A stretch of DNA of 64,000 bases from Stutzerimonas stutzeri (GTDB lineage Bacteria; Pseudomonadota; Gammaproteobacteria; Pseudomonadales; Pseudomonadaceae): positions 124,001 through 188,000 of the forward strand of contig NZ_JYHV01000037.1 in the NCBI RefSeq assembly GCF_000952685.1, in the 5' to 3' direction. The translations under genes and the position numbers were made by a program. Below, piece by piece: positions 41,651-50,419 of the stretch. Every line of letters starts with the position of its first letter. Within the stretch, counting starts at the first letter, position 1. Under the pieces are notes generated by a model. It did no database searches. It saw nothing but the letters and a program-made list of their open reading frames with translations, and was not told where the DNA came from.

Positions 41651-42708
41651 CGGGGAACACGCTCATGCTTACGGACTAAGGTTCCGAACGCCCGCTCGAC
41701 CCGACCGACTCCGAGGAAACGCTTCCAGCCGTGCTTGGATACTCCCACCGATAACAGTGGCCGGACCACGGCATTCATTCCCCAGCCCGGCCGCCAGCAG
41801 AATCCATCCCGCCGCTTGCGAAACAATGTCACCACTGGTGTGCCCAGCGCCGAGGCCAGGTGCCCCACGCCAGAATCGTTACCAATCACATATCCGGATT
41901 CGTACAGGTGAGCCGCCAGCTCACAGGCATTAGCGAAGCGGGGAATCGGAAACTCGCTTCCCAGACGAGGCGACCAAAGAGCAAGCTCCTTGGGGGACAC
42001 AACGAACTGAGGCTCATAGCCTTGACGCTGTAATCGTCGCGCCAGCCGCAAGTACTTCTGGTGAGGCCAGTTCTTTTTCTCACTATAAGAGCTTGGATGC
42101 AGCATGACCCTGCGAGCGTAGCGCCGGGCGCGCAATGTTGCTGGCATGACGAAGCCTGGGTCAGCGCACGCGTCGTCCAGCCCCAACCGCACATTGCAAA
42201 AGGCAACTGCTTGGTCAACCATCGAGACCCTGTCATCGTCGAGCACGCGCAGCGGGCCTGCACAGGTCGCCAGACGCTTCATCAACCGAGCCTTCTTTGG
42301 CCCGATACGCTGCTCGATCCGGTCAGAGTGATCTTTGACGTAGCAGGAATCCACCCTCAGCGTACCCACAAAAACGAAACGCTCCGCCAGCTGTGCCTGG
42401 TCGGAGTCGGCCCTAGTAACAATGCTGCCGCAATCGGACAGCACCAGATCATAGTCATCGCAAATTTCCAGGGTCCTGCCGATCTCAGGAAACGGCAACA
42501 TCTCCAGCCCAGGCAGCCACTCGGCGAAGTGCGCCAGATGATTGCTTAGCATCGTCACTCGATAACCAGCACGGGCCAAGTTGCTGGCGATGACAAGATA
42601 AATCAAGCTATCACCCAGCCCCATCGAAGGCACCACCGCGATACGGCATTCGTTACGCTCAGACCTATCCGTCGCTCGCGTTCCGCGAGATGCGTATTGC
42701 ACAGCCAT
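41647..42708 (-). CDS. Family 9 (heptosyltransferase-like) glycosyltransferase
   Basis: A 353-residue GT-B protein of the ADP-heptose:LPS heptosyltransferase type. Motifs are VVPSMGLGDSLIYLVIASNLA near the start, the middle MLHPSSYSEKKNWPHQKYLRL and the C-terminal donor site VIGNDSGVGHLASALGTPV followed by VTLF. It is distinct from the inner-core waaC/waaF of the same window, so it probably adds an outer-core sugar. It starts 32 bp after the carbamoyltransferase and overlaps the GT2 gene (ATGA). Confidence 0.87.
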   Translation of the reverse strand: MAVQYASRGTRATDRSERNECRIAVVPSMGLGDSLIYLVIASNLARAGYRVTMLSNHLAHFAEWLPGLEMLPFPEIGRTLEICDDYDLVLSDCGSIVTRADSDQAQLAERFVFVGTLRVDSCYVKDHSDRIEQRIGPKKARLMKRLATCAGPLRVLDDDRVSMVDQAVAFCNVRLGLDDACADPGFVMPATLRARRYARRVMLHPSSYSEKKNWPHQKYLRLARRLQRQGYEPQFVVSPKELALWSPRLGSEFPIPRFANACELAAHLYESGYVIGNDSGVGHLASALGTPVVTLFRKRRDGFCWRPGWGMNAVVRPLLSVGVSKHGWKRFLGVGRVERAFGTLVRKHERVPR

Positions 42709-42740
42709 GCTTATTCCCGGTCACTCTTGTTATTGTCAGG

Positions 42741-44471
42741 TTACTGCTTCACCACCAACACATCCTCCATGATCAGATACTGCAGATCCGATCCATAGAA
42801 CATGTTCAGCGCATCGGTTGGAGAGCAAATCATCGGTTCTCCACGGCGGTTAAGCGATGTATTGAGCGATACACCGTTACCAGTGATCTTCTCCAACTCA
42901 AGCATCAGGTCATACCAGCGGGGGTTATGGCGCCGCTCCAGGACTTGGGCGCGCGAGGTGCCGTCCTCGTGCACCACCTCGCCGACGCGCTCCTTCCAGT
43001 CCTCGTTGACCTCGAAGGTGAAAGTCATGAAAGGACTCGGATGATCGACCTTGAGCATCTGCGGCGCGACGGTGTCGAGCATCGACGGGCAAAAGGGTCT
43101 CCAGCGTTCACGGAACTTGATCTGCTCGTTGATGCGGTTGGCGACACCGGGCACGCTTGGGCAACCAATGATCGAGCGCCCGCCCAATGCACGCGGGCCA
43201 AACTCCATGCGACCCTGAAACCAGGCAACCGGGTTGCCCTCGACCATGATCTTTGCGATACGCTGCGGCATGTCTTCGATCTGCGTCCAGGTCGGCTTGT
43301 TCGGATGGCGCGCGCATGCCGCAATGATGTCCTCATTTGAGTAGGACGGCCCAAGATAGACGTGCTCCATCTTCTCCACCGGCACGCCGCGCTGCACCGA
43401 TACATAGGCCGCAGCACCAACGGCAGTACCAGCGTCACCAGAGGCTGGCTGAACGAAGAGCTCCTTGACCTCGTCGCGGGCGATGATCTTCTGGTTGAGC
43501 TTGACGTTCAACGCGCAGCCGCCGGCGAAAGCGATCTTGCCGGTCTCACGAATGATGTCACCCAAGTAATAGTCCATCATTTGCAGGGCGAGCTTTTCGA
43601 ACAGCGCCTGCATCGCCGCCGCATAGTGAATGTAGGGATCGTCGGCAATATCGCCTTCGCGCTTCGGCCCTAGCCACTCGATCAGTTTGGGCGAGAAGTA
43701 ATAACCCTTGCCCTTTTCCTTGTAGCGGCGAAAACCGATGACATTGGCGTAATCGGTATTGATGGTCAGCTCGCCGTTCTCAAACTTAGCCAGGCGGGAA
43801 AAATCATATTTGGTCGCGTCGCCGTATGGCGCCATGCCCATGACCTTGAATTCGCCGTCGAGCATCTCGAAACCGAGGAATTCGGTGATGGCACCATAAA
43901 GGCCTCCCAGCGAATCCGGATCGTAGAATTCTTTTATCTTGTGGATCCGGCCGTTCTCGCCATAGCCAAAGAACGTGGTTGCGTACTCACCCTTTCCATC
44001 GATGCCAAGAATCGCGGTTTTTTCCGTAAAGCCTGAACAGTGATAAGCGCTTGATGCATGGGCAAGATGATGCTCGACCGGCTCGATCTTGATTTTTTTC
44101 AGATCGAAGCCGAGCTGCTGCAGGCACCACTGGATACGCTTGTGGTAGCGCTTGTAGCGACGATTGCCGAAGAGAATGGCATCGAGTGCGCGATCGGGTG
44201 CGTACCAGTAGCGCTTGGCGTAATGCCAGCGGGCCTTCTCCAAGATGCTGATCGGCGCAAAAGGGATCGCCACCACGTCGACGTCGGACGGCTTGATCCC
44301 GGCCTGTTCCAGGCAGAACTTGGCCGACTCATAAGGCATGCGATTCTTGGCATGCTTGTCGCGCACGAATCGCTCCTCCTCCGCTGCAGCGATCAACTTG
44401 CCGTTGACGTACAGCGCCGCGGAAGGATCGTGACTGAGGGCGCCGGAAAGGCCGAGAATCGTCAATGCCAC
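42741..44471 (-). CDS. LPS-core carbamoyltransferase (PA5005-like)
   Basis: A 576-residue NodU/CmcH-type carbamoyltransferase. The N-terminal ASKHA-type domain has the start LTILGLSGALSHDPSAALYV, with EPVEHHLAHASSAYHCSGF holding the HxxxHxxxA metal motif, and the C-terminal part holds EFGPRALGGRSIIGCPSVPG and GEPMICSPTDALNMFYGSD. In Pseudomonas the homologue is thought to carbamoylate core heptose. I chose the GTG at 44471, preceded by AAGAGG; the longer frame would read through heptamer repeats. The 106-bp gap upstream holds those repeats. Confidence 0.88.
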   Translation of the reverse strand: MALTILGLSGALSHDPSAALYVNGKLIAAAEEERFVRDKHAKNRMPYESAKFCLEQAGIKPSDVDVVAIPFAPISILEKARWHYAKRYWYAPDRALDAILFGNRRYKRYHKRIQWCLQQLGFDLKKIKIEPVEHHLAHASSAYHCSGFTEKTAILGIDGKGEYATTFFGYGENGRIHKIKEFYDPDSLGGLYGAITEFLGFEMLDGEFKVMGMAPYGDATKYDFSRLAKFENGELTINTDYANVIGFRRYKEKGKGYYFSPKLIEWLGPKREGDIADDPYIHYAAAMQALFEKLALQMMDYYLGDIIRETGKIAFAGGCALNVKLNQKIIARDEVKELFVQPASGDAGTAVGAAAYVSVQRGVPVEKMEHVYLGPSYSNEDIIAACARHPNKPTWTQIEDMPQRIAKIMVEGNPVAWFQGRMEFGPRALGGRSIIGCPSVPGVANRINEQIKFRERWRPFCPSMLDTVAPQMLKVDHPSPFMTFTFEVNEDWKERVGEVVHEDGTSRAQVLERRHNPRWYDLMLELEKITGNGVSLNTSLNRRGEPMICSPTDALNMFYGSDLQYLIMEDVLVVKQ

Positions 44472-44492
44472 TGTAAAAAGCCTCTTGAAATC

Positions 44493-44527
44493 AGCTTGGA
44501 GCCTAAAGCCTGAAGCCTGTAGCCCCG
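44493..44527. repeat. Degenerate heptamer repeats upstream of the carbamoyltransferase
   Basis: Five consecutive 7-bp units starting with AGC: AGCTTGG, AGCCTAA, AGCCTGA, AGCCTGT and AGCCCCG. They share the AAGC(C/T) theme of the exact array at 9.1 kb. They sit 21 bp upstream of the carbamoyltransferase start, in the 5' leader. The last unit is the least regular. Confidence 0.8.
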
Positions 44528-44577
44528 CGTTGTAATACACAGCCCGTGGGCATTCTTTTCAGCCTCGGCATTCTGCT

Positions 44578-46002
44578 TCAGGCCGTCTTCGGTAAACGTT
44601 GATCCAGCAGACGGCACAAAACGCTATCTGCCGGCCAGTTGCGCAATAAACGGTCACGATCCTTCGCGAAAGCCTGACGGAACTTAGCCACGCTACGATG
44701 CTGACGTAGCGCATCCAGATCGATCAAAGCCCAGCAGCCATCTCGCCAGAGCAGGTTGGTGCCTTTAAGGTCCCCATGGCTGATACGCTCGCGAATCAGG
44801 GCAGCGAAAAGTTGCTCCAATGCCAGCAGTTCGCGTTCGGGGGGCGTGGCGTCCACGTAAGGCTCGAAACGCGCGATTATATCCTGCCCACTTACATACT
44901 CGGTAATCAGATAACTGCGCCCGCGCAGCCCCCAGCGACGCGTTTCGATTACGGCTAGAGGCTGGGGTGTGGCGATGCCCAGCATATCCAGACGGTGTGC
45001 TTCGACCCAGCTGTGCCAAGCTCGGGACGGCCGCCAGCAGCGTTTCAGCCAATGGGCCAGGTTCTTGATGTTGTAGCGCTTGATAACAAGCGCTTCGCCC
45101 AGCACATCGACACGCGCAACCGTGGAGCTCCCCCCTTTTTTGAGCGCTACGCCTCCGGCGAGATAGTCATCCGGGGCGTCCAAGACCGTTTTCAACTGTG
45201 CCTCACGCTCCCGGCGCACGGCCACCAGGCCGCTACCATCACGACGCACGCTAAACGCCGTGCAATCACGACCGACCTTGTTCAAATAACTGGTGAGCCG
45301 CTTCCGCCGCGCCGCTTGCACCTTGTCGAGCAACGCCTCGAGTGGAAGCGCTTGCGTGCTGTTGACCAGCAGATAGCTAACCAGCAACTCTTCGATAAAC
45401 GGCTCCAGTACGGCCGGCAACTGCGCAAAGAACAGCCCTAGATTTTCCAGGGCAAGATCTCTAGACAAAGGTTGGCCTGGCACCTCTCCGAGAACGCCAC
45501 CACCATCGATCAGGTACAGCTGCTGATCTCGGCGCAACAGGTTGTCCAGATGCAAATCGCTTTGCCAGAGCCCTTTTGCGTGCAGGCGGGCGATCTCCGC
45601 CAGCGCACTGTCCAGCACCGACCGTTGCCCGTCACTCAACGGCACCTGATGAGCCACCTCGAGCCAGTCGTCATGCAGGCTGCGCGCGCCCTCGAGATAC
45701 TCAAAAAGCAGCCAACCGCCTGCACGCTCGTCAAAACCTTGCTCCAGCAGCGCCGGCGTAGTCATTTGTTGCCCAGCAAGCAGTTGCGCGCCAATGAGCT
45801 CGCGCTCGAAATGCTGGCGCGCTCGATCCCCCACAAGCAGCTTGGCCAGTACAGAATGCCCCCGCCACTGCGCCCGCGCCACGTAGCGCTGACCTGGCAG
45901 GACCCGAAGCCATTGTTCGATACGCAACTGGCCGGCGCCCAGCGCGACACTTAGCGGTAGCGCTGGGTTTCGTCCGGCCAGACGCATTTCGTCGAGATTC
46001 AT
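44578..46002 (-). CDS. Tandem LPS-kinase-fold protein (PA5006-like)
   Basis: A 474-residue protein with two kinase-like folds in a row. The first (about 30-240) has the catalytic-loop pattern WQSDLHLDNLL with Asp149 and a later LIDGGG. The second (about 260-470) has RISHGDLKGTNLLWRDG with the matching GDL and ALIDLDAL. Both loops keep the Asp. The homologue lies at PA5006 in P. aeruginosa between WapQ and the carbamoyltransferase. It overlaps wapQ upstream (4 bp). Which sugar or phosphate it acts on is unknown. Confidence 0.8.
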   Translation of the reverse strand: MNLDEMRLAGRNPALPLSVALGAGQLRIEQWLRVLPGQRYVARAQWRGHSVLAKLLVGDRARQHFERELIGAQLLAGQQMTTPALLEQGFDERAGGWLLFEYLEGARSLHDDWLEVAHQVPLSDGQRSVLDSALAEIARLHAKGLWQSDLHLDNLLRRDQQLYLIDGGGVLGEVPGQPLSRDLALENLGLFFAQLPAVLEPFIEELLVSYLLVNSTQALPLEALLDKVQAARRKRLTSYLNKVGRDCTAFSVRRDGSGLVAVRREREAQLKTVLDAPDDYLAGGVALKKGGSSTVARVDVLGEALVIKRYNIKNLAHWLKRCWRPSRAWHSWVEAHRLDMLGIATPQPLAVIETRRWGLRGRSYLITEYVSGQDIIARFEPYVDATPPERELLALEQLFAALIRERISHGDLKGTNLLWRDGCWALIDLDALRQHRSVAKFRQAFAKDRDRLLRNWPADSVLCRLLDQRLPKTA

Positions 46003-46754
46003 GCCTGCGCATCCTTGTGTTGACGGCGCGTCTGAACGCGGCTCAACCAGAGATCAACCGCATGGCTGTTACCTTCCTCTTCGCCCAAATAAGCCGCTAA
46101 CAGGCAGCGCAATTCATCCTCGTTCCAGAAACCGACGCGGCGAATCAAGGCCTCGAGATCGCGTATTCGCCCCCTATCAGTGAATAATGTACGGGTCTTC
46201 TCCAAGTCGATCAGACACGCCTCGTAGCCACCGGAACTCTTCCGAAGGAAGATGTGTTTTGGATAGAAACTACCGTGCGTCTCACGTGCTTCGTGCAGCT
46301 GCCGGGCTAGGCGCCCACACGCAATAAGGGCCGCCCGCTGGAGCATCGTCCCGAGTCTGCCCCACTGAGCGAGTAGGTAGCTCAGGTCTTGCCAATCATC
46401 AAGCGCACGAGTTAACAGAACGGCACGGAAGGTGCCTTGAACACGACGTTGGGCGAAAAACGCTGCACTGAGAGTCGGCACCTGCTTGCGCTGATAGCGG
46501 CGGATATTGCGAAACTCCGCCGCAAAACTCGGCTCTCCGAGAGGGTGGCGCAAACTACGCGACAGATAGTTGCTCTGCCGCTTGAGGTAATATCCGACAC
46601 CACCGATATCCAGTCGGGACACACTGCTCCACCCGTCGCGAGCGGTGTTGGGTGCATCAACGGCGTCGAGTTCCAAGGCCCACAGGGCATCGAAGCTATC
46701 CAGGCCTGCCCTACGCAGGGCACCGGCATCCTCCGGCGAAATGAACTCGATCAT
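45999..46754 (-). CDS. wapQ: LPS-core kinase-fold protein WapQ (InaA-type)
   Basis: A 251-residue protein of the InaA/LPS kinase family, in the PA5007 (WapQ) position. It has LYLKRQSN-like VGYYLKRQSNYL, and the catalytic-loop region reads THGSFYPKHIFLR (159-171), where WaaP has NHRDCYLCHFLL; the Asp is replaced by Ser162. CLIDLEKTR is the metal-binding block. Whether the protein is active as a kinase is therefore uncertain. It overlaps wapP upstream and the tandem-kinase gene downstream, both by 4 bp. Confidence 0.82.
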   Translation of the reverse strand: MIEFISPEDAGALRRAGLDSFDALWALELDAVDAPNTARDGWSSVSRLDIGGVGYYLKRQSNYLSRSLRHPLGEPSFAAEFRNIRRYQRKQVPTLSAAFFAQRRVQGTFRAVLLTRALDDWQDLSYLLAQWGRLGTMLQRAALIACGRLARQLHEARETHGSFYPKHIFLRKSSGGYEACLIDLEKTRTLFTDRGRIRDLEALIRRVGFWNEDELRCLLAAYLGEEEGNSHAVDLWLSRVQTRRQHKDAQA

Positions 46755-47488
46755 TCGCGCCCCTCGAAATAGGTCAGTATTTTTCTGATCAACGCTTTAT
46801 CGCCGGGACCAATCCGCTGGTGCTGACGGTAGAGCAGGAAGAAACGCAGTCGCTGAGTACGCGACAACGTGTATCTCGCCACTTTGTCCAGACAAGCCAA
46901 GTCTTTGACGATCCGGTGATTGAGCAGCGGGCCCCACCAGAAATCCCCCGACGGGCAATCGATAAGAAACAATTCACCCGCCTCATTGACCAACAAGTTC
47001 CGCCATTTCAAATCGTTATGGGCGAAGTGATGATCATGCAAAGCGCGCGTTGCGCCAGCTACTTGTTCGCTGACGCGTTGAACCCACCGGCGGTCCGCTA
47101 ACCTAGGATCGGCAGCGCACGCCATGGCAGCCATATCCGTGGTCCCAGGCACCTCCACTGTGATCAATGCGCCACGCTGAAAGAAGCCTGCCCGTCGCTG
47201 CATACCCCAGGCGATCAAGGGTGCAACGGCAATCCCCCAATCGCTGAAATATTGCAGATTCTGCCACTCAGCCTCGACTCTCGGGCGCCCAATGAAACGC
47301 CGTAAACCTTTACCGGCAGCCCAATAGCGCTTCACGTAAAAACGCTCGCCAGCAATGCTGACCCGGATGACCTCGGATAATGGATCCCTTGCGATCCGCT
47401 CGCCATCCAGAGCGAAAACGGCATCCAGATCACCAAACGCATGAGCGACGTCAGCACTTAGCTCGCCGACGGTTTGCCAATCGCTCAT
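46751..47488 (-). CDS. wapP: LPS-core heptose kinase WapP
   Basis: A 245-residue member of the LPS kinase family, in the PA5008 (WapP) position. It keeps the lysine region FYVKRYW, the catalytic loop HNDLKWRNLLV with Asp159 and the metal region LFLIDCPSG. P. aeruginosa WapP is thought to phosphorylate the second core heptose. It is coupled by ATGA overlaps to waaP upstream and wapQ downstream. Of the kinase-like genes here it is one of the more standard ones. Confidence 0.85.
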   Translation of the reverse strand: MSDWQTVGELSADVAHAFGDLDAVFALDGERIARDPLSEVIRVSIAGERFYVKRYWAAGKGLRRFIGRPRVEAEWQNLQYFSDWGIAVAPLIAWGMQRRAGFFQRGALITVEVPGTTDMAAMACAADPRLADRRWVQRVSEQVAGATRALHDHHFAHNDLKWRNLLVNEAGELFLIDCPSGDFWWGPLLNHRIVKDLACLDKVARYTLSRTQRLRFFLLYRQHQRIGPGDKALIRKILTYFEGRE

Positions 47489-48300
47489 TCCTGGGCTCCA
47501 GGTGCGTATTTGCGCTGGAAGCGGTTTTGCAACTGTCCGGCCTTGCGCTCCAGACGCGACAGCAGTGCCACCTCATCACGCAAGATCTGGCGCAGCGGCA
47601 CTTGGAAATAGCCCCTTAGAAATCTCAATTTGTCGCGATTGGTCAGGCCGATGCCCAACGCTGAGAAATACAAACCAGCCAGGTCCTTGTCGCGCCAACG
47701 ACGCGGTGTCTCGCGGCGCACCTGGGCACGATGCAGGTCGATCAGCGACAGGCGAAAATCGCTGGCGATCACCGGTTTGTCGGTATGCAGCAGGAAATGG
47801 CAGAGGTAGCAGTCGCGATGATTGACACCCGCGCGGTGCATGGTTCCGGCCATACGCGCGACCTCGGCGATCAGTGCGCGCTTGAGTCGGGGCTCAGGTG
47901 GGGCTTGTAGCCAATCGGCGCTGTAGTCCTCGAGGCTGGTCGTCGGCGCCAGCTCTTCAGTCACGATAAACGAATGCTGAGCTGCAGGATTGCTGCCGCG
48001 CTCGCCATAGGCCACCGCCGTCATTGTCGGCACGCCGACCTCGTGCAGGCGCTGGATGGCGCGCCACTCCTGTCCGGCACCGAGCACCGGCAGCTTGGCG
48101 GTCGCGAGATTCTTGACGATCTCCGCCCAGCCAATACCGCGGTGGATCTTGACGAAGTAACCGCGTCCCTGGACCTCGGTACGCAAAGTGCGCCGGCCGT
48201 CGAGCTCACGATAGACCTGGCCCTGAAGCTGCTCGACCGCCTCGAACGGGTCAACGTCCGCCCAGAGCGTCTGGAAGGGCTCGGCAAGGATCAAAATCAT
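47485..48300 (-). CDS. waaP: LPS-core heptose(I) kinase WaaP
   Basis: WaaP phosphorylates heptose I of the LPS inner core; in P. aeruginosa it is essential. The 271-residue length and the motifs agree: YFVKIHRG with Lys51, the catalytic loop NHRDCYLCHFLL with Asp163, and SLIDLHRAQVRRE as the metal-binding block. The gene overlaps waaG (4 bp) and wapP (4 bp), so the operon order waaG-waaP-wapP-wapQ matches the standard Pseudomonas one. Confidence 0.94.
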   Translation of the reverse strand: MILILAEPFQTLWADVDPFEAVEQLQGQVYRELDGRRTLRTEVQGRGYFVKIHRGIGWAEIVKNLATAKLPVLGAGQEWRAIQRLHEVGVPTMTAVAYGERGSNPAAQHSFIVTEELAPTTSLEDYSADWLQAPPEPRLKRALIAEVARMAGTMHRAGVNHRDCYLCHFLLHTDKPVIASDFRLSLIDLHRAQVRRETPRRWRDKDLAGLYFSALGIGLTNRDKLRFLRGYFQVPLRQILRDEVALLSRLERKAGQLQNRFQRKYAPGAQE

Positions 48301-49418
48301 GGTCGCTCCGCCAGAATCACATCGGCCGCCCGTACGGGCATGCTGTAAAGGTCGGCGCGGTCAGCATAAGCCAATGCGTTGTGTGCCCAGCGATTGCGCT
48401 GCGCGTCATCGGCGAGCATCTCGGCCAGCATGCGATTGAGCTGGTTTTGATCGAACGGGCTGGACACCACGCGACCGCAGTCGGCGTCCGCGATGTAGTG
48501 GGCGTAGCCGCAGACATCGGTAACCAGCACCGGCAATCCGGCGACCAGCGCTTCCAGCAGGACCGTTCCGGTGTTCTCGTTATAGGCCGGATGGATCAGC
48601 AGATCGGCCCCGAGCAGAAAACGCGGAATGTCGCTGCGCCCCTTGAGGAACTCGACCTGACTGGACACCCCCAGCGTCTTGGCCTGCATCTGGAAGGGTT
48701 TCGGATCGTCCTGCCCGATAACGAACAGGCGCACGCGCTTTTTCAACTCGCGTGGGAGCGACGCCAGCGCCTTGAGGCTGCGGTCGAGGCCTTTGGTCTT
48801 GAAGCCGGAGCCGATCTGCACCAGCAACAGCTCGTCGCCGCCCAGTGCGAATTCGTCGCGGAACGCCAGGCGAATTTCAGCAGCATTGCTCGGCGCACGC
48901 CGATCCTGCGCAATGCCTGGCGGGAGCAGGTGGAAGCGCTCGGTGGGTGTCGCGTAGTGTTTGACGAACAGCGGCTGCTGAACCTCGGAAATCATCAGTA
49001 TTTCGGTCTTTGACCGCGGTTCGAACACCGCGCGCTCGTACTCGGCGAAATGCTTGTAACGGCCCCAGCGACGATAGATCGGATTGCGCAGGGTCTGCGC
49101 CTTGTCTTCGAAACAGGGATCGGCCGCATAGTAGACGTCGAGCCCAGGCATCTTGTTGAAGCCGACCACCCGATCCACCGGACGCTTTGCCAGATCCGCC
49201 TCGACCCAGGTGGTGAAGCGCTCGTTACGGGTGTGGTTGAAGATTGCCTTGACCGGCGCGATCAGCACCTCGAAGCCGTCAGGCACCTCACCTTCCCAGA
49301 TCATCGCGTAGACTCGAATGGCATGGCCGCGACGCTGGCATTCCAGTGCGATGCGCATGAAGTCGCGTTGCAGTCCGCCGAACGGGAAATACTTGTACAA
49401 AATGAAGGCCAGCTGCAT
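48297..49418 (-). CDS. waaG: LPS-core glucosyltransferase WaaG
   Basis: WaaG is the family 4 glycosyltransferase that adds the first outer-core hexose. The 373-residue protein starts MQLAFILYKYFPFGGLQRDF and shows the GT-B donor site in VRLFVIGQDDPKPFQ, HPAYNENTGTVLLEALVAG (the EX7E pattern) and LPVLVTDVCGYAHYI. The start at 49418 overlaps the waaC stop by one base (TGATG); the upstream extension of the frame is spurious. It overlaps waaP by 4 bp. Confidence 0.94.
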   Translation of the reverse strand: MQLAFILYKYFPFGGLQRDFMRIALECQRRGHAIRVYAMIWEGEVPDGFEVLIAPVKAIFNHTRNERFTTWVEADLAKRPVDRVVGFNKMPGLDVYYAADPCFEDKAQTLRNPIYRRWGRYKHFAEYERAVFEPRSKTEILMISEVQQPLFVKHYATPTERFHLLPPGIAQDRRAPSNAAEIRLAFRDEFALGGDELLLVQIGSGFKTKGLDRSLKALASLPRELKKRVRLFVIGQDDPKPFQMQAKTLGVSSQVEFLKGRSDIPRFLLGADLLIHPAYNENTGTVLLEALVAGLPVLVTDVCGYAHYIADADCGRVVSSPFDQNQLNRMLAEMLADDAQRNRWAHNALAYADRADLYSMPVRAADVILAERP

Positions 49419-50419
49419 CAGGGTGTCTCCGATGACCGTAACAGGGCCTTGAGTTCGCTGGCGACACGCTCGGGTGGCAAGTCGTCGAAGCAAGGTTTGT
49501 GGCGATCGCCTTTACCGGCGTTCGGGCCCGTCGCGCACAGGTGCACCTGCGAGCGGCCATAGGCGCCAACACGGCCCGGCAAGGTAGGGCCGTAAAGCGA
49601 AATACTCGGAACATCCAGCGCAGCGGCCAGATGTCCAAGCCCGGTATCGACGGCGACGCAGGCACGCGCACCGGCGATTACCTTAGCGATTCCACCGAGA
49701 TTCAATCTGGGCAATACCGATACGCTATCCAGTCCCTGCGCGATACGCTCAGCACGCGCCTTTTCGTCAGCGTTGCCCCACGGCAGGCGGATCGCCCAGC
49801 CGAAATCGCTCATACGCTCGGCCAATTCGCGCCAGTAAGGTTCCGGCCAATGTTTGCTCGGCCAAGTAGTGCCGTGCAGAAACAGGAGATAGGGCTGCTC
49901 GTTGGATGTCGCCAGCAGGCTGCGATCCAGCCCGTAATCGGCAGTCGCTTCGGGGACCGAATAACCGAGCGACTGCGCGAACAGCTGCCGCACACGCTCA
50001 AGGGCATGCTGATCACGTGGCACGACGTAGCGGCGATCGTAAAAACGCGACGCCAGCGGTTCCCGCGCCGAGTCCCGGTCCAGACCGGCGACCGAGGCTT
50101 GAACGTAACGGGTCAGCCAGGCGCTCTTGAGCAGACCTTGTGCATCGATGACCAAGTCATAGCGGGCCTCACGCAGACGCGTCTTGAAGCGGCGCCATTC
50201 ACCAGAACGAAGCGTTTGCAGGGGATGCTTTCGCCAACGGCGGATCGCCACGGGAATGACCTGGGCCACTGCCGGATGCCAGGCCGGAATCTCGGCGAAG
50301 CCCTCCTCCACGACCCAGTCGAACTGAATGCCAGGTATCGCGCGCTGCGCGTCGGTCAACGCCGGAAGCGTATGCACGACATCACCCAACGAGGATGTCT
50401 TGATCAACAACACCCTCAC
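49418..50419 (-). CDS. waaC: LPS heptosyltransferase I
   Basis: WaaC adds the first heptose to Kdo in the inner core. The 333-residue protein starts MRVLLIKTSSLGDVVHTLPAL and shows the GT9 signature segments RYVVPRDQHALERVRQL, YLLFLHGTTWPSKHWPEPYW and ACVAVDTGLGHLAAALDVPS. A GTG start at 50419 is used; it follows the waaF stop without any gap (TGAGTG). The gene is clearly different from the outer-core GT9 gene at 41.6 kb. Confidence 0.95.
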   Translation of the reverse strand: MRVLLIKTSSLGDVVHTLPALTDAQRAIPGIQFDWVVEEGFAEIPAWHPAVAQVIPVAIRRWRKHPLQTLRSGEWRRFKTRLREARYDLVIDAQGLLKSAWLTRYVQASVAGLDRDSAREPLASRFYDRRYVVPRDQHALERVRQLFAQSLGYSVPEATADYGLDRSLLATSNEQPYLLFLHGTTWPSKHWPEPYWRELAERMSDFGWAIRLPWGNADEKARAERIAQGLDSVSVLPRLNLGGIAKVIAGARACVAVDTGLGHLAAALDVPSISLYGPTLPGRVGAYGRSQVHLCATGPNAGKGDRHKPCFDDLPPERVASELKALLRSSETP

